A stretch of 64,000 nucleotides of DNA from Nitrososphaeraceae archaeon (GTDB lineage Archaea > Thermoproteota > Nitrososphaeria > Nitrososphaerales > Nitrososphaeraceae), in contig JALDRC010000002.1 in the NCBI GenBank assembly GCA_031316115.1, positions 186,001-250,000 of the forward strand. Direction: 5' to 3'. The position numbers and the translations under genes were made by a program. This document shows, piece after piece, positions 18,693 through 29,879 of this stretch (position 1 is the stretch's first letter; every line of letters begins with the position of its first letter). The notes beneath the pieces were generated by a model. The model ran no database searches. It saw nothing but the letters and a program-made list of their open reading frames with translations, and had not been told where the DNA came from.

Positions 18693-18849
18693 ATTATATT
18701 ATATCATAAGGTACATATTAAATTTGTTTATTTTTAATATAATTTTTTAATTTGGCTTGAACATTAACTATTTACAAAATAGATACTCTAGTAGTAATTC
18801 TATTCGTCCTCATAACAATTTATAGACCTAATATGTATATTTATCAATA

Positions 18850-20394
18850 TTGCCAAAGGCTAATATTGTAGAAGAACTTAGGCGTATCGCCAAGGGCGAG
18901 GTCTTATCAGATCCTTGGAGTAGAAAAATTTATTCCGTTGATGCCAGTCATTACATGATTTCTCCTGAAATTATAGTTAATGTGAAAGATACTGAAGAGA
19001 TATCTGAAATCTGTAAATATGCTTCGTCTTCAAATAAAGCGATTACCGGAAGGGGGGCAGGAACAGGTTTATTGGGACAATCTCTTAACACTGGAATATC
19101 ATTAGATTTCACGAGGTATATGAATAAAGTCATTGAATTAGAGGATAATTATGTAGTTGTCCAACCAGGTATAGTGAAAGGAGTATTGGATAAAGAACTA
19201 AAAAAAAGGAACAAAGTTTTCCCAGTTGATCCTTCTAGCAGCAATTATTGTACCATAGGAGGAATGGTTGCAAATAATTCTAGTGGTATACATGCATTAG
19301 GCTATGGAAGCACTATCGATTTTTTGGAACAACTAGAAGTAGTTTATTCAAATGGAATAGTGAACAGATTGAGCTCATTCCCAATTATTTCTCTACCGCC
19401 AAATACAGAAGATTATGCAAAGATATTAAAATTAAAAAAATTACTTTCTAACTATGCTCTAGATCTTATCAGAATAAAGTATCCAAAAGTAACGAAGAAT
19501 TCGTGCGGCTATCGTCTTGATTCCATAATAGACAATGGTAACTTTCATCCACAGAGGCTCTTTGCAGCTTCTGAATCTACTTTAGGAATAATCACTTTAG
19601 CTAGATTCAAAATTGTCGATATCCCATTGTATAGATATACTTTAGTGCTTGGTTTTTCAAACGTGCTTTTAGCAGTAAAAAATGTCCCAAAAATACTTCA
19701 ATTTTATCCATCTGCATTGGAACTACTTGATAGCTCCATATTTAGTTGTGAAATTGACAATTCCAAAAATAAAGATATAATAATTGATACTATAGATGAT
19801 AAAGGATGCTTATTGTTTGTTGAATTTGTTGGAAATAACCTTAAAAAGATAGATGAAATCTTTTCTGATTGTAAAAAGACTATGTCTCAATACTCAGAAA
19901 TAGTAGAGACGTCTTTCGATGCAATTAGTTCAGAACATATTTGGAACTCTAGAAAAAATGCACTTAATAACGTAATGAAACTCACTGTAGGTAGTAGGAA
20001 ACCGGTTGGACTAATAGAAGATACCGTGGTCAATCCTTTTGTTCTGTTTGATTTCATTGAATTTCTATTGTTAATGTATAAAAATTATAAAATGAACTAT
20101 GTACTCTACGGTCATGCCGGAAATGGTAATATCCATACTAGGCCATTAATTGATACTGAAAATGTCTTAGAGTTAGAAAAACTGGGTGATTTAGCCGATA
20201 AATTGTTTTCAAAAGTTTTTTCTCTCTCGGGTACTATATCTGGTGAACATGGCGATGGATTAGGAAGAATAGACTACATCAAAAAAATGTATGGCCTTCA
20301 AATCACTGATCTATTCAAATCAGTCAAACGAATATTCGATCCGCAAAATATCATGAATCCAGGAAAAAAAATTCCCATTAGGGACTTAATATAG
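18850..20394 (+). CDS. FAD-linked oxidase, GlcD/D-lactate dehydrogenase type
   Basis: A 514-residue FAD-binding PCMH oxidoreductase. The N-terminal FAD domain has TGRGAGTGLLGQS (near 66-78) and the DPSSSNYCTIGGMVANNSSG pyrophosphate-binding region. The C-terminal FAD-oxidase domain carries YGHAGNGNIHTRP and SGTISGEHGDGLGR, the His/Glu/His substrate and metal site of D-2-hydroxyacid dehydrogenases. It likely oxidises a 2-hydroxy acid such as glycolate or D-lactate and passes electrons to a quinone or another carrier. Start TTG 18850. No GlcE/GlcF partner is adjacent. Confidence 0.9.
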   Translation: MPKANIVEELRRIAKGEVLSDPWSRKIYSVDASHYMISPEIIVNVKDTEEISEICKYASSSNKAITGRGAGTGLLGQSLNTGISLDFTRYMNKVIELEDNYVVVQPGIVKGVLDKELKKRNKVFPVDPSSSNYCTIGGMVANNSSGIHALGYGSTIDFLEQLEVVYSNGIVNRLSSFPIISLPPNTEDYAKILKLKKLLSNYALDLIRIKYPKVTKNSCGYRLDSIIDNGNFHPQRLFAASESTLGIITLARFKIVDIPLYRYTLVLGFSNVLLAVKNVPKILQFYPSALELLDSSIFSCEIDNSKNKDIIIDTIDDKGCLLFVEFVGNNLKKIDEIFSDCKKTMSQYSEIVETSFDAISSEHIWNSRKNALNNVMKLTVGSRKPVGLIEDTVVNPFVLFDFIEFLLLMYKNYKMNYVLYGHAGNGNIHTRPLIDTENVLELEKLGDLADKLFSKVFSLSGTISGEHGDGLGRIDYIKKMYGLQITDLFKSVKRIFDPQNIMNPGKKIPIRDLI

Positions 20395-21794
20395 AATTTA
20401 ATGTTTGAAAAATTAAAATTTTTTTAATTCTTATAGAAATTTCTAATAGTATTGGTAAATAAATGTGACGATAAGAAATTACTTTGTTACATATCATCCA
20501 CATTCATACCAAGTTCAAGATTGAATTCATCAGTTTTCTGCAAAAAATTGCGAAATTGTTTAAAATTAAGGAGATGCTTTTTGGTATGTTTGTTTTATAA
20601 AAGAAAATAATTAACATACTTTAGACCTGATTCTCAAGAACTTTTGTTATTAAAACCTGAAAAGAACAAATTTAATGGTAGCTGCTTATCGAATATGATA
20701 TTTTTCTTATTCTACGAAAATACCAATAATTTTTTTCTGGAAAGATTATCAATTAGAGAAAAACATCAATGGAGCAAATTATAGTAAAAAACTCAAGTAT
20801 TGTAATTAGGAGTAAATTCACGGATTATATAATATATAGTACATAAATTTAGTAAATCAAGTAATTAAATTATATGGAGTTATTTCTTTTGAGAAAAAAC
20901 CCTCTTGAGTAAAATGGATACCGGTTAACCATTAAAAGTAGCCAAGATTATTGTCGAAAAAAAGAATATACACGATAAATGCTCCAAATATTTGAAAAAA
21001 AACAGCATAAATCTTTTCTATCGCAAGGATATTCACTCATTTCCAAATACAAAATGTTATCTAATGAAAAAAATATATCCTAAATATAAGGATCGACGAT
21101 TTACTTTTTATTAAATCATTACAGAATTCTTAATCTCCTCTTTATTTTTATCTATAGCATATTATTATGGTTAATGTATCTGGCCTTTGGTTTTTATATT
21201 CAATAGATTATAAATCATTTCAAAATCGGTATTCATTCAACAGCTATGTTTTTTATTTCTAAATTTGATTATGTGAATATAATAAAGATTATAGTTAAAA
21301 TTAACACACAGCCAAAAAAGAACATATCTATATAAAAAAAAGGACTCACAAATTGTCCTAATGAAAGATCGTTCAATCAAATCTTAACAAGCCTTTTTCC
21401 AACATTCATTATTAAGGTGTATGCTAACAAGTTATACCTTTTCAAGGTCAAAAACTGTACCACATGATTAGAGTTTTAGAAGGTAAAATAAAACAATCAC
21501 GGAAAAATGAAGATTCAATGAACATCCATTTAATTAAACTTCTTATCATTGGTATCATATAAATTACAAAACAAGATATAATCTGTGAAATTTCGAATAT
21601 TGATTGAATCTATGATTATCAAATTGTTATTCGAAATTTTTCCAAAGTTACTTTACTAATATAAATTGGTATTCTGATATGCTAATCTTTATTTGATATT
21701 TTATAGAAAAATACATAAAATTATAAAAATTAGGAAATTTAACTTTCTACATACATGGAACAGAAAATATTTTTAATCTATTGTATCACTACCA
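20395..21794. other. 1.4-kb gene-free region with coding relics
   Basis: No intact gene. A minus-strand frame ending at TAA 20487 and open back to about 20594 reads NFKQFRNFLQKTDEFNLELG and ends NVDDM, protein-like but without a start. A plus-strand stretch near 20935-21114 also reads as a Lys-rich protein fragment without a start. Both look like remnants of decayed genes. Confidence 0.35.
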
Positions 21795-22247
21795 TTATGA
21801 ACATTTACATAAAAAAGGTCTTATTCCTTCATCTGTAATTGTTACATATCCATTATCGGAATCAATTTTACTGTGCATTATTCGTTTTCCATCAAGCAAA
21901 ACATAATTTTGAGTTATAATACAAGTCATATTTTTTGATGAAAAAATTCCACTAACAATCAAAGTTTTTCGATCTACTACCCTAGATTCAATAAGGATTT
22001 CACCTTCCTTATTTAATAACAATATGTGATCTTTGATATTTTTTTTAATAGATATGCTATCATGACTAAATATAATTTTATTTTTCTCTATCTCAATAAA
22101 ATTATTATTGCTGTCATCAATAATTTTGCAACTTAGATAAGGAAAATCTTTCTCTTTGTTAATAGAAAAAAGTTTTCTTTTAAAGAGATAAACGCCCAGT
22201 GGATTATTATTAATAAAGTTATTTCCAATAATTACTCTATAGGACAC
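21795..22247 (-). CDS. Hypothetical beta-rich protein (150 aa)
   Basis: A 150-residue soluble protein with alternating hydrophobic strands and many Asn/Ile/Lys residues; it ends RPFLCKCS. No signal peptide or known motif. ATG 22247 is the first start of the open frame. It stands divergent from the membrane-protein gene at 22494. Function unknown. Confidence 0.65.
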   Translation of the reverse strand: MSYRVIIGNNFINNNPLGVYLFKRKLFSINKEKDFPYLSCKIIDDSNNNFIEIEKNKIIFSHDSISIKKNIKDHILLLNKEGEILIESRVVDRKTLIVSGIFSSKNMTCIITQNYVLLDGKRIMHSKIDSDNGYVTITDEGIRPFLCKCS

Positions 22248-22493
22248 ACTTTGATATTAGAACTATCCCTTTATTTGTCTTGATATTAATTATAATGCCT
22301 AGATAAATATTTTATTTAAAAAAGTTACGGCGATTAGAAAATTCAAACTTTATATCTAAAAATTGTTGTTTAACTTTAAACCAAGAAATTAATAATTTAA
22401 CTTTAGCTTAAAATACAGTATTGAAACTTGACAAAAAATGAGTATAAATTTAAATTAAGAATTAAATTGATCTTAATTGTAATTTGTTAACAC

Positions 22494-22937
22494 TTGGATA
22501 ATATCATCCAGTTTGTCTCTATGTTTGTACATATTATTTCAGGCACCCTATGGTGGGGTTTCGCTTTTTTTATTGTCTTTATTATTAATCCAAAAAATAA
22601 AAAAGGAATTATATCCTTCATATTACCAACAGTGCAAAAATATGTAGTTGCAATTTCTACTATAACAATAATTTCAGGAATTCTACTCATGTTAGTAAAT
22701 ATGAACTTTGATTGGAATAAATCCATTGAATCATTCTGGGGAAAATCGGTTATATTTGGTGGAATTTTCGCCATTCCTCCATATCTTAGAGTTTTATTAT
22801 CGTATAGTGGATGCAATTTGATACCAAATCTGTCTTTGAGAAATAAAGCAAAATTTGCGATGTTCTTGCCACATTTATATTTCGGAATGCTCACCTTTAC
22901 AATTATAATTATGATTTACTCAACTCAATTATTATAA
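22494..22937 (+). CDS. Four-helix integral membrane protein (CopD/DUF2269-like)
   Basis: A 147-residue membrane protein with helices near 4-31, 42-66, 84-102 and 120-145. The first helix carries HIISGTLWWGFAFFIVFIINP, and the last loop has PHLYFGML; His plus aromatic-Gly patterns of this kind occur in CopD- and DUF2269-type membrane proteins that may bind heme or copper. Assignment is by general resemblance only. TTG 22494 is the start that keeps the whole first helix. The opposite-strand open frame is an antisense shadow. Confidence 0.7.
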   Translation: MDNIIQFVSMFVHIISGTLWWGFAFFIVFIINPKNKKGIISFILPTVQKYVVAISTITIISGILLMLVNMNFDWNKSIESFWGKSVIFGGIFAIPPYLRVLLSYSGCNLIPNLSLRNKAKFAMFLPHLYFGMLTFTIIIMIYSTQLL

Positions 22938-23289
22938 AATAAAATCAATTTCTCGCTAGATTGATATGTTTTATTGATATTTTACTTAATACCAATTTAG
23001 TGGTTTATTAATGTATTTTTACTTATTTTAGTTAATTAGAAAAATCTATTGCTAAAAACAAATTAGTTATGATTTGTAGAAAATCAAATTTGAAAAAATC
23101 AAACATCTTTTTTACAAGTTTTTCCTTTATCCATATTTTCCAAATTTGATTCTATTAAAATATTGATAAGTTTTATAGACAAGTTAGTTTTTAGCTAGAA
23201 TTGCATCGAGTTCTAAATCCTATCAAATTTACAGTAATATGTCCGTTTTTTTTTAAATCTTGCACCATTTTTCAAATTGAATTTTGAAA

Positions 23290-23660
23290 TATGTGCTTCT
23301 GGTTTTGTATTCAATCATTCCACATAAATGTGATCGCCATATATATTTCAGAAGATATAAAAAGACTTTCAGCAAATTTTATCTGCTCTTTTATCAAAAT
23401 ACCAAAAATATAGTGTTCATACAACGGCAAATGAAGTTACATGGTAGGATAATACCATCTATGGATTACAGAGAAGCTTAATGGAAAGAGTAAATCGATA
23501 GGTTTAAAATATAATAAAAAGTTTGGATAATTTTAATCCATTTGTTAAAGAATAACGCAATCTATTTCGTTTGTATAACTGGATACAACTCTCCGAATGT
23601 AATGTGATACTGGCAAATAATAATGATGATCTTAGATTATAGGAGGTGAATTTTATATTC
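23290..23660 (+). mobile_element. Heavily decayed IS6-like copy (5th relic)
   Basis: Scattered blocks match the 3' half of the IS6-like transposase gene: a GTGCTTCTGG...ATATATTTCAGAAG stretch, the block coding SLMERVNR near 23480, TTTCGTTTGTATAACTGG (RLYNW tail) near 23567, and a closing AGGAGGTGA near 23640. Stops and frameshifts abound and no terminal repeat is recognisable. This relic preserves the 15-nt version of the site where copy 1 has lost one base. Confidence 0.7.
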
Positions 23661-23756
23661 CATGAGTTATTTTCTAATCTGCTAATTGTTATTATAGTAA
23701 ATTTAAGCTCAAAAATGTTATTAGATTTTTATCTGGGTTTATTCGTGTAATACTAG

Positions 23757-24266
23757 TTGGATAAATCCTCATCGTTAATCTACTTAACGCTAGTTTTTAT
23801 TACAATTATTATTATTATTATATTGTTTTTTCCTCAATTTACAAATACACAAAGTCAAACTTTATCAGAAAAAACATCTAACCTTTATCATAGTTCTGTA
23901 AATAAGATGGTTAATTGGCATATCAGTGACGCTTTTTTGAATGATGGCAATATAGAAATTCCTGACATAAAAGTAGATACTAACTTATTTTTGCAAAAGA
24001 TGAGCGAGTATATTTTAAATTTGAAATTAACTTCTCATAATTCTGATACAATTAAACGCGTTTTACTAGCCCATCTAGACAAAGCTAATTTGATTCTAAA
24101 CGATAACGATTCTGATAATGATAATCTAATTTGTTCAAGTATTATACCAGAATTCATATCAGATTTAGAATTATATGAGAAAATAAGATTCTTGAACTCA
24201 GACCAAGCTAATAAAATGTACATGCAAATCAAAGTTTTAGAGGAGTCTTTTTGTAAATTCAATTAA
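23757..24266 (+). CDS. Exported or membrane-anchored hypothetical protein (169 aa)
   Basis: A 169-residue protein with a very hydrophobic N-terminal helix (residues 8-26, Ile-rich, ending FFPQF) and a helical hydrophilic ectodomain that contains an Asp/Asn-rich loop (NDNDSDNDN) and two cysteines. The helix may be an uncleaved anchor. Start TTG 23757. No enzyme motif. It lies just after the decayed IS. Confidence 0.65.
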   Translation: MDKSSSLIYLTLVFITIIIIIILFFPQFTNTQSQTLSEKTSNLYHSSVNKMVNWHISDAFLNDGNIEIPDIKVDTNLFLQKMSEYILNLKLTSHNSDTIKRVLLAHLDKANLILNDNDSDNDNLICSSIIPEFISDLELYEKIRFLNSDQANKMYMQIKVLEESFCKFN

Positions 24267-24377
24267 TCTCTAAAATTCATTATTCTAAAAAATACGTAAA
24301 AATTATTTATTACTAACATTCTTTATAAAATAACTTCTTTCATCAAACTAACAGTGAATAATTAAGCTTAAAGGATC

Positions 24378-24611
24378 TTAGAGCTTTTGGCCTATTTTTA
24401 TAAAATAATTAATTTCAAACATTGTAATTATATCATTTAAATTTTCGTCGGAAGTAAAGTTACAAATAACTATATTTTGGTTATTTTTCTTGCCTTCTAT
24501 CTTGCAAAAGATTTCATCACTAAATATCAAGTCAATTTTAAAATTTCGTCTTAATTTTTCCTCTAATGCTAATAACAGTTTTTTTGGACCAGTTATTATT
24601 ATTCTTTTCAT
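24378..24611 (-). CDS. Small hypothetical protein (77 aa)
   Basis: A 77-residue alpha/beta protein starting MKRIIITGPKKLLLALEEKL, with a beta-alpha-beta order like a small ferredoxin-like domain. No catalytic motif can be identified. The ATG start and clean codon pattern support a real gene. Confidence 0.55.
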   Translation of the reverse strand: MKRIIITGPKKLLLALEEKLRRNFKIDLIFSDEIFCKIEGKKNNQNIVICNFTSDENLNDIITMFEINYFIKIGQKL

Positions 24612-24893
24612 ATTGATAAGAAAATCATGTCATAATATGAACTAATTTTGCCTCTATCTTCTTACTGTATCTAATTCAATGTCCTCATCAACCTAACTTG
24701 TGTTAATCTTAAACGGAATTTTCAATAAGGCATTCCAAAGGTAAATCTAGAGCTAAATTCATGATCCAATAATATGAATTAACTAAATGATGAAAAATCA
24801 AGTAATTTTATTGGTTTTTTTTATGTTATATTTCTCTAATTTCATTCCATTTCATTAGAAATTTACAACCATAAAGATCATTCTTGATATGAA

Positions 24894-25112
24894 TTAATGA
24901 TTTTTCCGCCTTCTGTATTCTATTTCCTTTTGTCTTTCTTCTTTTATGTGATGTAGTCTATCTTTCTCATTCAAAAATAATTTTCCACACTTTTGACATT
25001 TTCGAATATTGTGTTTGTGAACTTCACGAGCATGTCTAGCCAATTCATCCTCGTTACTAAATTTTTCACTACAGTCTGTACAATTATGTTTTTTTGAGAA
25101 TAATTTCAACAT
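24894..25112 (-). CDS. C2H2 zinc-finger protein (72 aa)
   Basis: A 72-residue protein with a classical first C2H2 finger (C-x2-C-x12-H-x4-H, in CTDCSEKFSNEDELARHAREVH) and a second finger-like unit (CQKCGKLFLNEKDRLHH) whose last histidine spacing is irregular. The tail is Lys/Arg/Glu-rich. Tiny C2H2 proteins are frequent in Thaumarchaeota and may bind DNA or RNA. Confidence 0.85.
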   Translation of the reverse strand: MLKLFSKKHNCTDCSEKFSNEDELARHAREVHKHNIRKCQKCGKLFLNEKDRLHHIKEERQKEIEYRRRKNH

Positions 25113-26483
25113 CTAATTATAAATTATATAAACTACTATTAAAATTAGACTATCTAAAAAAATAATTTAACTAATATTAATATTTCTTGAAATTATTATA
25201 TTAGTTTCATCTAAGACAGAATACTCTGAGATATAGAGTTTGCTTTATAATTTACAAACAGAAAATTTACCTAGTTTTCAAAAATGAATCAATAATTTGA
25301 ATACTATCAAATTTACATTTTACACACGCTAGAGTGATATTATATTAGAAAATAATTATAGTATCTATTCTAAAATCTGGTTAGATATTGCTTGATTAGA
25401 TTGTATAGATAATGAAATTCAATTAGAAAATATTAGTCAAGGCAAAAGATAGAAAATTTGTATATCCGTTCCCATTTTTCAAATGCGTAGGTATCATCAA
25501 TTAAAGATATTCTTATGAGAACCAAGCAGAAGATTTAGCATTAAATATAGTTGCTTGAATGGGATTAGCAAATTCGAGCAGAATTCACTAAATATATGTG
25601 TTTTCTACAACTTCAATTAAAGAGAAAACAAATATCTCGATTTTGGAGCTTATGTCAATAATAATAAATAATCCTAGCAATTGATGATTCGTCTGATATA
25701 ATCTTATAAGGAATGTAATTACAGCAAAGTACGACATAAGAAATAACATAGGAATTTTCTAATACCTATTGTAATTGCTAGAAAATCATTGGATATTGTC
25801 TTTTAAGAACATAATTTACAGTTCAAGATATCAACTAGTTTTGGCGAGCTATCTGGAAATGAAATCATGCAAAAAGTCATTCTATTAGAGAATGTAAGAA
25901 AGTCTATTGTCAATTTATTAATTTCTTAATGAGTATCTTCTACCTATTAGAAAGAATATTATTATTATGACCAGAAAGAGATACAGAAATGAAAGCTGAC
26001 ATCTAATTTAAAATATTTGGTAATAGTGATATAACTGACTGGTAAGAGATAAAACAGATGAATTCCCAAAATCGAAGTATTTTGATAATCCAAATACTTC
26101 AGAACCTTCCTAAATATATTCATTATGTAAAAAATATCAACTGATCTAAGGATAACATTATACAACAGATCTATATGCTATAGGATAATTATTTATTTTC
26201 TAAATAGAATTTATTCTTAAGAACTATACAATAGATAATGTATCCTCTTTCTTTTTTAAATATAATTGATTATTTAATTGTATTTTCAGTACATTAGAGT
26301 ATTAATTGATGAAAGTGAATTAGATCTAAACTATTTCGCATTGATCCTATTCATACTATTTTTTAGGAGCATCTAAAGAGATCTGTTCAATTTATCCCTC
26401 AATAATGACAATCAAAGTTATATTTTGAATGGATAGAGTTGAAAAAGTATAAATGCTACAAAATCAAAAACAAAACATTTTAA
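25113..26483. other. 1.4-kb gene-free region
   Basis: No convincing gene on either strand. The minus frame 25965-26165 is open for 66 codons, but it is hydrophobic/aromatic in the manner of antisense AT-rich DNA and has no supporting signal. Some purine- and pyrimidine-rich patches recall the hairpin arrays, without clear pairing. Confidence 0.4.
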
Positions 26484-26990
26484 TTGGAAAACCATAAAAA
26501 ATTAACCAAAAAATCTCCACTATTACATTTTTTTAATTTATCCAATTTAGTTTTAAATCATAAAGAAGAAATTTTTAGGTTCTATCTGGTAGGTACCACT
26601 GGTTTAATTATAAATTATTTTATCTCCTATTCTCTCTTTACATTTTTTGGCTTTACCCACATCCAATCAAGTTTTTCAGGGATTCTCGTTTCCCTTTCAA
26701 CAAATTTTTTATTGAATAAATTTTGGACTTTTAAAGATAAGGATATAGCCTTCCATACTATTATTAAACAATATCTAAAGTACTTTGTGTTCAATTCGAT
26801 AGGTATTGTACTACAATTATTCTTGGTTTCTAGTCTGGGGTCTTTCGGAATAGAATACACTTGGACAATATTTTTCGCTATTATAATCGCATCAGTGATA
26901 AACTTCATATTTAACAAAAAATTCATTTTTAAGAATAAAAATGTAGAACTGATGAATTTCAGGAAACGGTCAAATAATGGATTTTTATGA
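26484..26990 (+). CDS. GtrA-family membrane protein
   Basis: A 168-residue GtrA-like protein with four helices (about 30-52, 60-82, 98-120 and 125-145). Hallmarks are FRFYLVGTTGLIINYFISY near the first helix, STNFLLNKFWTFKD after the second, and VINFIFNKKFIFKNK after the fourth. The family is thought to flip lipid-linked sugars used in cell-wall or glycan assembly. TTG 26484 is the start. No glycosyltransferase is adjacent; the PMT gene at 51081 is the only one in the window. Confidence 0.88.
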   Translation: MENHKKLTKKSPLLHFFNLSNLVLNHKEEIFRFYLVGTTGLIINYFISYSLFTFFGFTHIQSSFSGILVSLSTNFLLNKFWTFKDKDIAFHTIIKQYLKYFVFNSIGIVLQLFLVSSLGSFGIEYTWTIFFAIIIASVINFIFNKKFIFKNKNVELMNFRKRSNNGFL

Positions 26991-27130
26991 ACTTGCACAT
27001 GAATACCCTATTCTAATAAATTATTGTATTTTTTCTAGTAATTCGGAAATGATTTTCATTTTTAATTTTTGTAAATTTAGTTTTGATGATTATTAGAATA
27101 AAGTAAATTATTATAAACAAGGCTATTTTT

Positions 27131-27851
27131 GGCTCTGTTAATTTAATCAGAAACAGCTATAGCTAAGAACATTCTATCTATCATATGAATCAAATCAAAT
27201 TTGAAAGAAACAGAACATCCACATGTATAGTGATGTATTCTCTTTATCTGTACTTTCTTGGTTTGAGTTTAAGTAATACATCTAAAGCATTAGTAATATT
27301 TAGAGATGAAAAGCAAAGTCATGTTTCTGTTTGGAATTTGATACAAAGATTTGGTTCTTGTCAGATCTACAAAAGAAAAAGAGTAACTGCTTTTATTATA
27401 GATGAAACCATTGTTCAGATTGGTAACCAGAATTTTTGGTTATGGATATGTATTGAACCAGTCCAGAGATCTGTGCTTGGAATCTATATATCATAAGATA
27501 GAAACATGTTTGTAGCAGAGAATTTTATCAGTTCTCTTGTATCAAAATATGGAAAACATACCATCTATACAGATGGTGGTACATGGTATAAGGAAGCCTG
27601 TGACGTAATTGGATTAAAACACTATTTGCATTCTTCAATAGAGAAAAGTTTGATGGAAAGAGTAAACCAGTTTTTGAAAGACAGAATAGAAAGTTTTGAT
27701 GATTACTATCCATGTAGACAAGAGGAATGTAATTTATTTCATGTTAATAACTAGATACAATTCTTTATTTCTATATACAATGATACTATAGCAAACAATA
27801 ATCATTTTGAGTTAGAAAAAGAGGTGAGTATTATCTTAAATTAACAGAGCC
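27131..27851 (+). mobile_element. IS6-like insertion sequence, copy 2
   Basis: 721 nt bounded by inverted repeats GGCTCTGTTAATTTAA (27131-27146) and TTAAATTAACAGAGCC (27836-27851). No exact 8-bp target duplication is visible. The transposase gene carries two stop codons. It differs from copy 3 at only a few bases. Confidence 0.92.
27185..27844 (+). pseudogene. IS6-like transposase with two in-frame stops
   Basis: The full frame 27185-27844 (219 codons plus stop inside the right terminal repeat) matches the copy at 29934, but is interrupted by TAA at 27494-27496, where copy 1 has a Glu codon in ISEER, and TAG at 27752-27754, where the normal residue is Trp in YNW. All three catalytic residues are encoded, but on different sides of the first stop. 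Both stops are shared with copy 3. Confidence 0.9.
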
Positions 27852-28798
27852 CAAATGCCTATTTATATTAAGTAAATAGTTGATTAATTATTATTGTGGT
27901 CGAATCTTTTTATTATATTGAAGATATTACCAATAGATTGAATAAAAAATTGGCTTATTTTAAATGAACTTAAATTCTGAGAGTGATCTAGCCAATATAT
28001 TTAAAAAATGCTACAATAAACCTAGTAAAATAAAAAGTCAATTTTTTGTCCTTTTATTTGTTTTTTTGGTTATACGGCGTATGTTTTCAACTACTGCATA
28101 AGGATTATATGTTGTATAAAACAATTTCACATCTAATTCGAATAGAAATTTTTTGTACTACTTTTATACTATGCTTTAAGTATTGGGTTTTCTTTTCTCC
28201 ACAAACATAGTAGTAATTGGAATATTCAATTAAATCTTTAAATTTTAGTTTTTTTTTTGGTAAAATTCTTAGATGGTATGACATGGGATCTGCGGTTGGG
28301 TTTAAGAAAGGTACATGTTAAAAAATACCACATTTATTGGTAAGTGTAAAAAGCATATTTTCAATACATGGACAAAAGGTAATTTATAATTTTTTTCAAA
28401 AAGATTTCTTAAATTTGGATTTCTAGGAGATCTTGTAATTTTTTCAATTTAAACCCAATCTAAAATTGTTTGAGTTTATTATGACCTATCCTTTCACCTA
28501 TCATGAATCCCTATAATATTATTCTCTTGTGAATATGCAACGAACTAAAACCTCAGTTCAATCAAATACTAAATGGTAAAATCAATGTTATGTTACCTCT
28601 TAAAAGGTTCGATGGGTTTGTTTTAAAATTTTTCAGTATCTATAAAAAAGAAATCTATCGTTACACAGGATGATCTACTTTAAATGATCTGGTGACAATA
28701 ACTAACAAATCGCACATCGACAACTTAATTCTTCCGCGAATTCAACCACATTGTTTTGGGATAGAAAAAATATAAATGATTTTTAAACCTACTGTAGT
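27852..28798. other. Gene-free region with a minus-strand relic
   Basis: No intact gene. On the minus strand between about 28205 and 28030, two overlapping frames read protein-like text (YYYVCGEKKTQYLKH, then YTTYNPYAVVENIRRITKKT), consistent with one small gene broken by a frameshift. The rest is featureless AT-rich DNA. Confidence 0.35.
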
Positions 28799-29362
28799 AT
28801 GTTAAAACAAGGACCCAAAGGATGGGAAATAATTTCTCATAAAAAAGTATACTCCAATAAATATCTAGAGATTTTTGAAGATCAGCTAAGTATTGATGGC
28901 GTAAATAAATTATATATCCAAGGAAACAGGAAAAACTATTCTACAATAGTTCCGTTTATCACTAGTAATGAGATAATGATAATAAAGAGTTATAGACATT
29001 TAGTTGATTCGATTCAAATAGAACTCCCTTCTGGGTATATCGAAACAGGAGAAACTAATAAAGATGCAGCATTAAGAGAACTTAAAGAAGAAACAGGTTA
29101 TGTTCCAAAATATATAGAACTAATAGGTGAGTATACATTAGATTATTCAATGTTTAATCAAAAAGGATATGTCTTTGTAGCTTATGATCTATCAAAAAAA
29201 CAGGAACAATCACTTGGTTTAATGGAAAAAATAGAAGTAGATTTTGTTAGCATAAAAGAAATAAAAAAACTATTAAGTGAGGGACAAATAATGAATGCTG
29301 CATCGATTGTAGCCTTATGCAAGGCATTAGATTACCATGAAAGAGCATGGAAAGAAAAATAA
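28799..29362 (+). CDS. NUDIX hydrolase (ADP-ribose pyrophosphatase type)
   Basis: A 187-residue NUDIX hydrolase. The box G79-x5-E85-x7-R93-E94-L95-x-E97-E98-x-G100-Y is complete, so the Mg-binding glutamates are present. The N-terminal beta region with KVYSNKYLEIFEDQL and the LPSGYIE entry to the box match ADP-ribose/nucleoside-diphosphate-sugar pyrophosphatases. The likely role is cytosolic hydrolysis of ADP-ribose to AMP and ribose-5-phosphate. ATG 28799. It stands alone between mobile elements. Confidence 0.92.
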   Translation: MLKQGPKGWEIISHKKVYSNKYLEIFEDQLSIDGVNKLYIQGNRKNYSTIVPFITSNEIMIIKSYRHLVDSIQIELPSGYIETGETNKDAALRELKEETGYVPKYIELIGEYTLDYSMFNQKGYVFVAYDLSKKQEQSLGLMEKIEVDFVSIKEIKKLLSEGQIMNAASIVALCKALDYHERAWKEK

Positions 29363-29871
29363 GCACTACATCTTGTTTAATACTTTTCTCATTAAATACG
29401 AATTATGATCTATCTCTCGATATTGTTAATGGAATAAATATTATTATTTAATTTACACATACACGTAACATAAATAAACCATCATGAAACCATTTATTTA
29501 TTTTAAAAACCTTTCTCTTTACCTGAACTCAATTCTGCTCATCAATCCGGTCCTGAGACAATCAAAATCTTAACAAAATTCATCCAAACATTTTTCTCAG
29601 AATGTTATCTATTCTGATTACGTTTTCCATTATTTTTTTTCCATTCAAATTATACTATTCGTATAAGATCCGAAAACTAAACTGTAATCTTAGCGATAAT
29701 CAACACAATGATGATAACCAGAACCTAAAAGTAAAGGATAAGCATTTATTTTTATTAAATCTTTCATATAGTTAGGCAAATGATTTGAAAAATGGAGAAA
29801 CTAGGAGAAAAACTCAAACATAAGTAAGATTCAAATGAATAAATAGTCACGTAATAATTCCATTTTGCAGT
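29363..29871. other. Intergenic region, nothing recognised
   Basis: About 510 nt of AT-rich DNA between the NUDIX gene and the IS6-like copy 4. No frame, repeat or hairpin that I can support. Confidence 0.45.
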
Positions 29872-29879
29872 ATTATTAC

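Noticed and set aside
18470-18709. 79-codon plus-strand frame
   Set aside because: The minus strand here encodes a 55-residue protein with two CxxC pairs, which explains the open plus frame.
22487-22894. 135-codon minus-strand frame opposite the four-helix membrane protein
   Set aside because: Antisense of a hydrophobic plus-strand gene; the plus frame has coherent membrane helices, while the minus frame has no motif.
25965-26165. 66-codon minus-strand frame
   Set aside because: Aromatic/hydrophobic, AT-driven composition, with no start context, motif or neighbour support.
27123-27859. 8-bp target duplication around IS copy 2
   Set aside because: The flanks CTATTTTT and CAAATGCC do not match. 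A partial resemblance between GGCTATTT and GCCTATTT is offset from the element end and may be chance.
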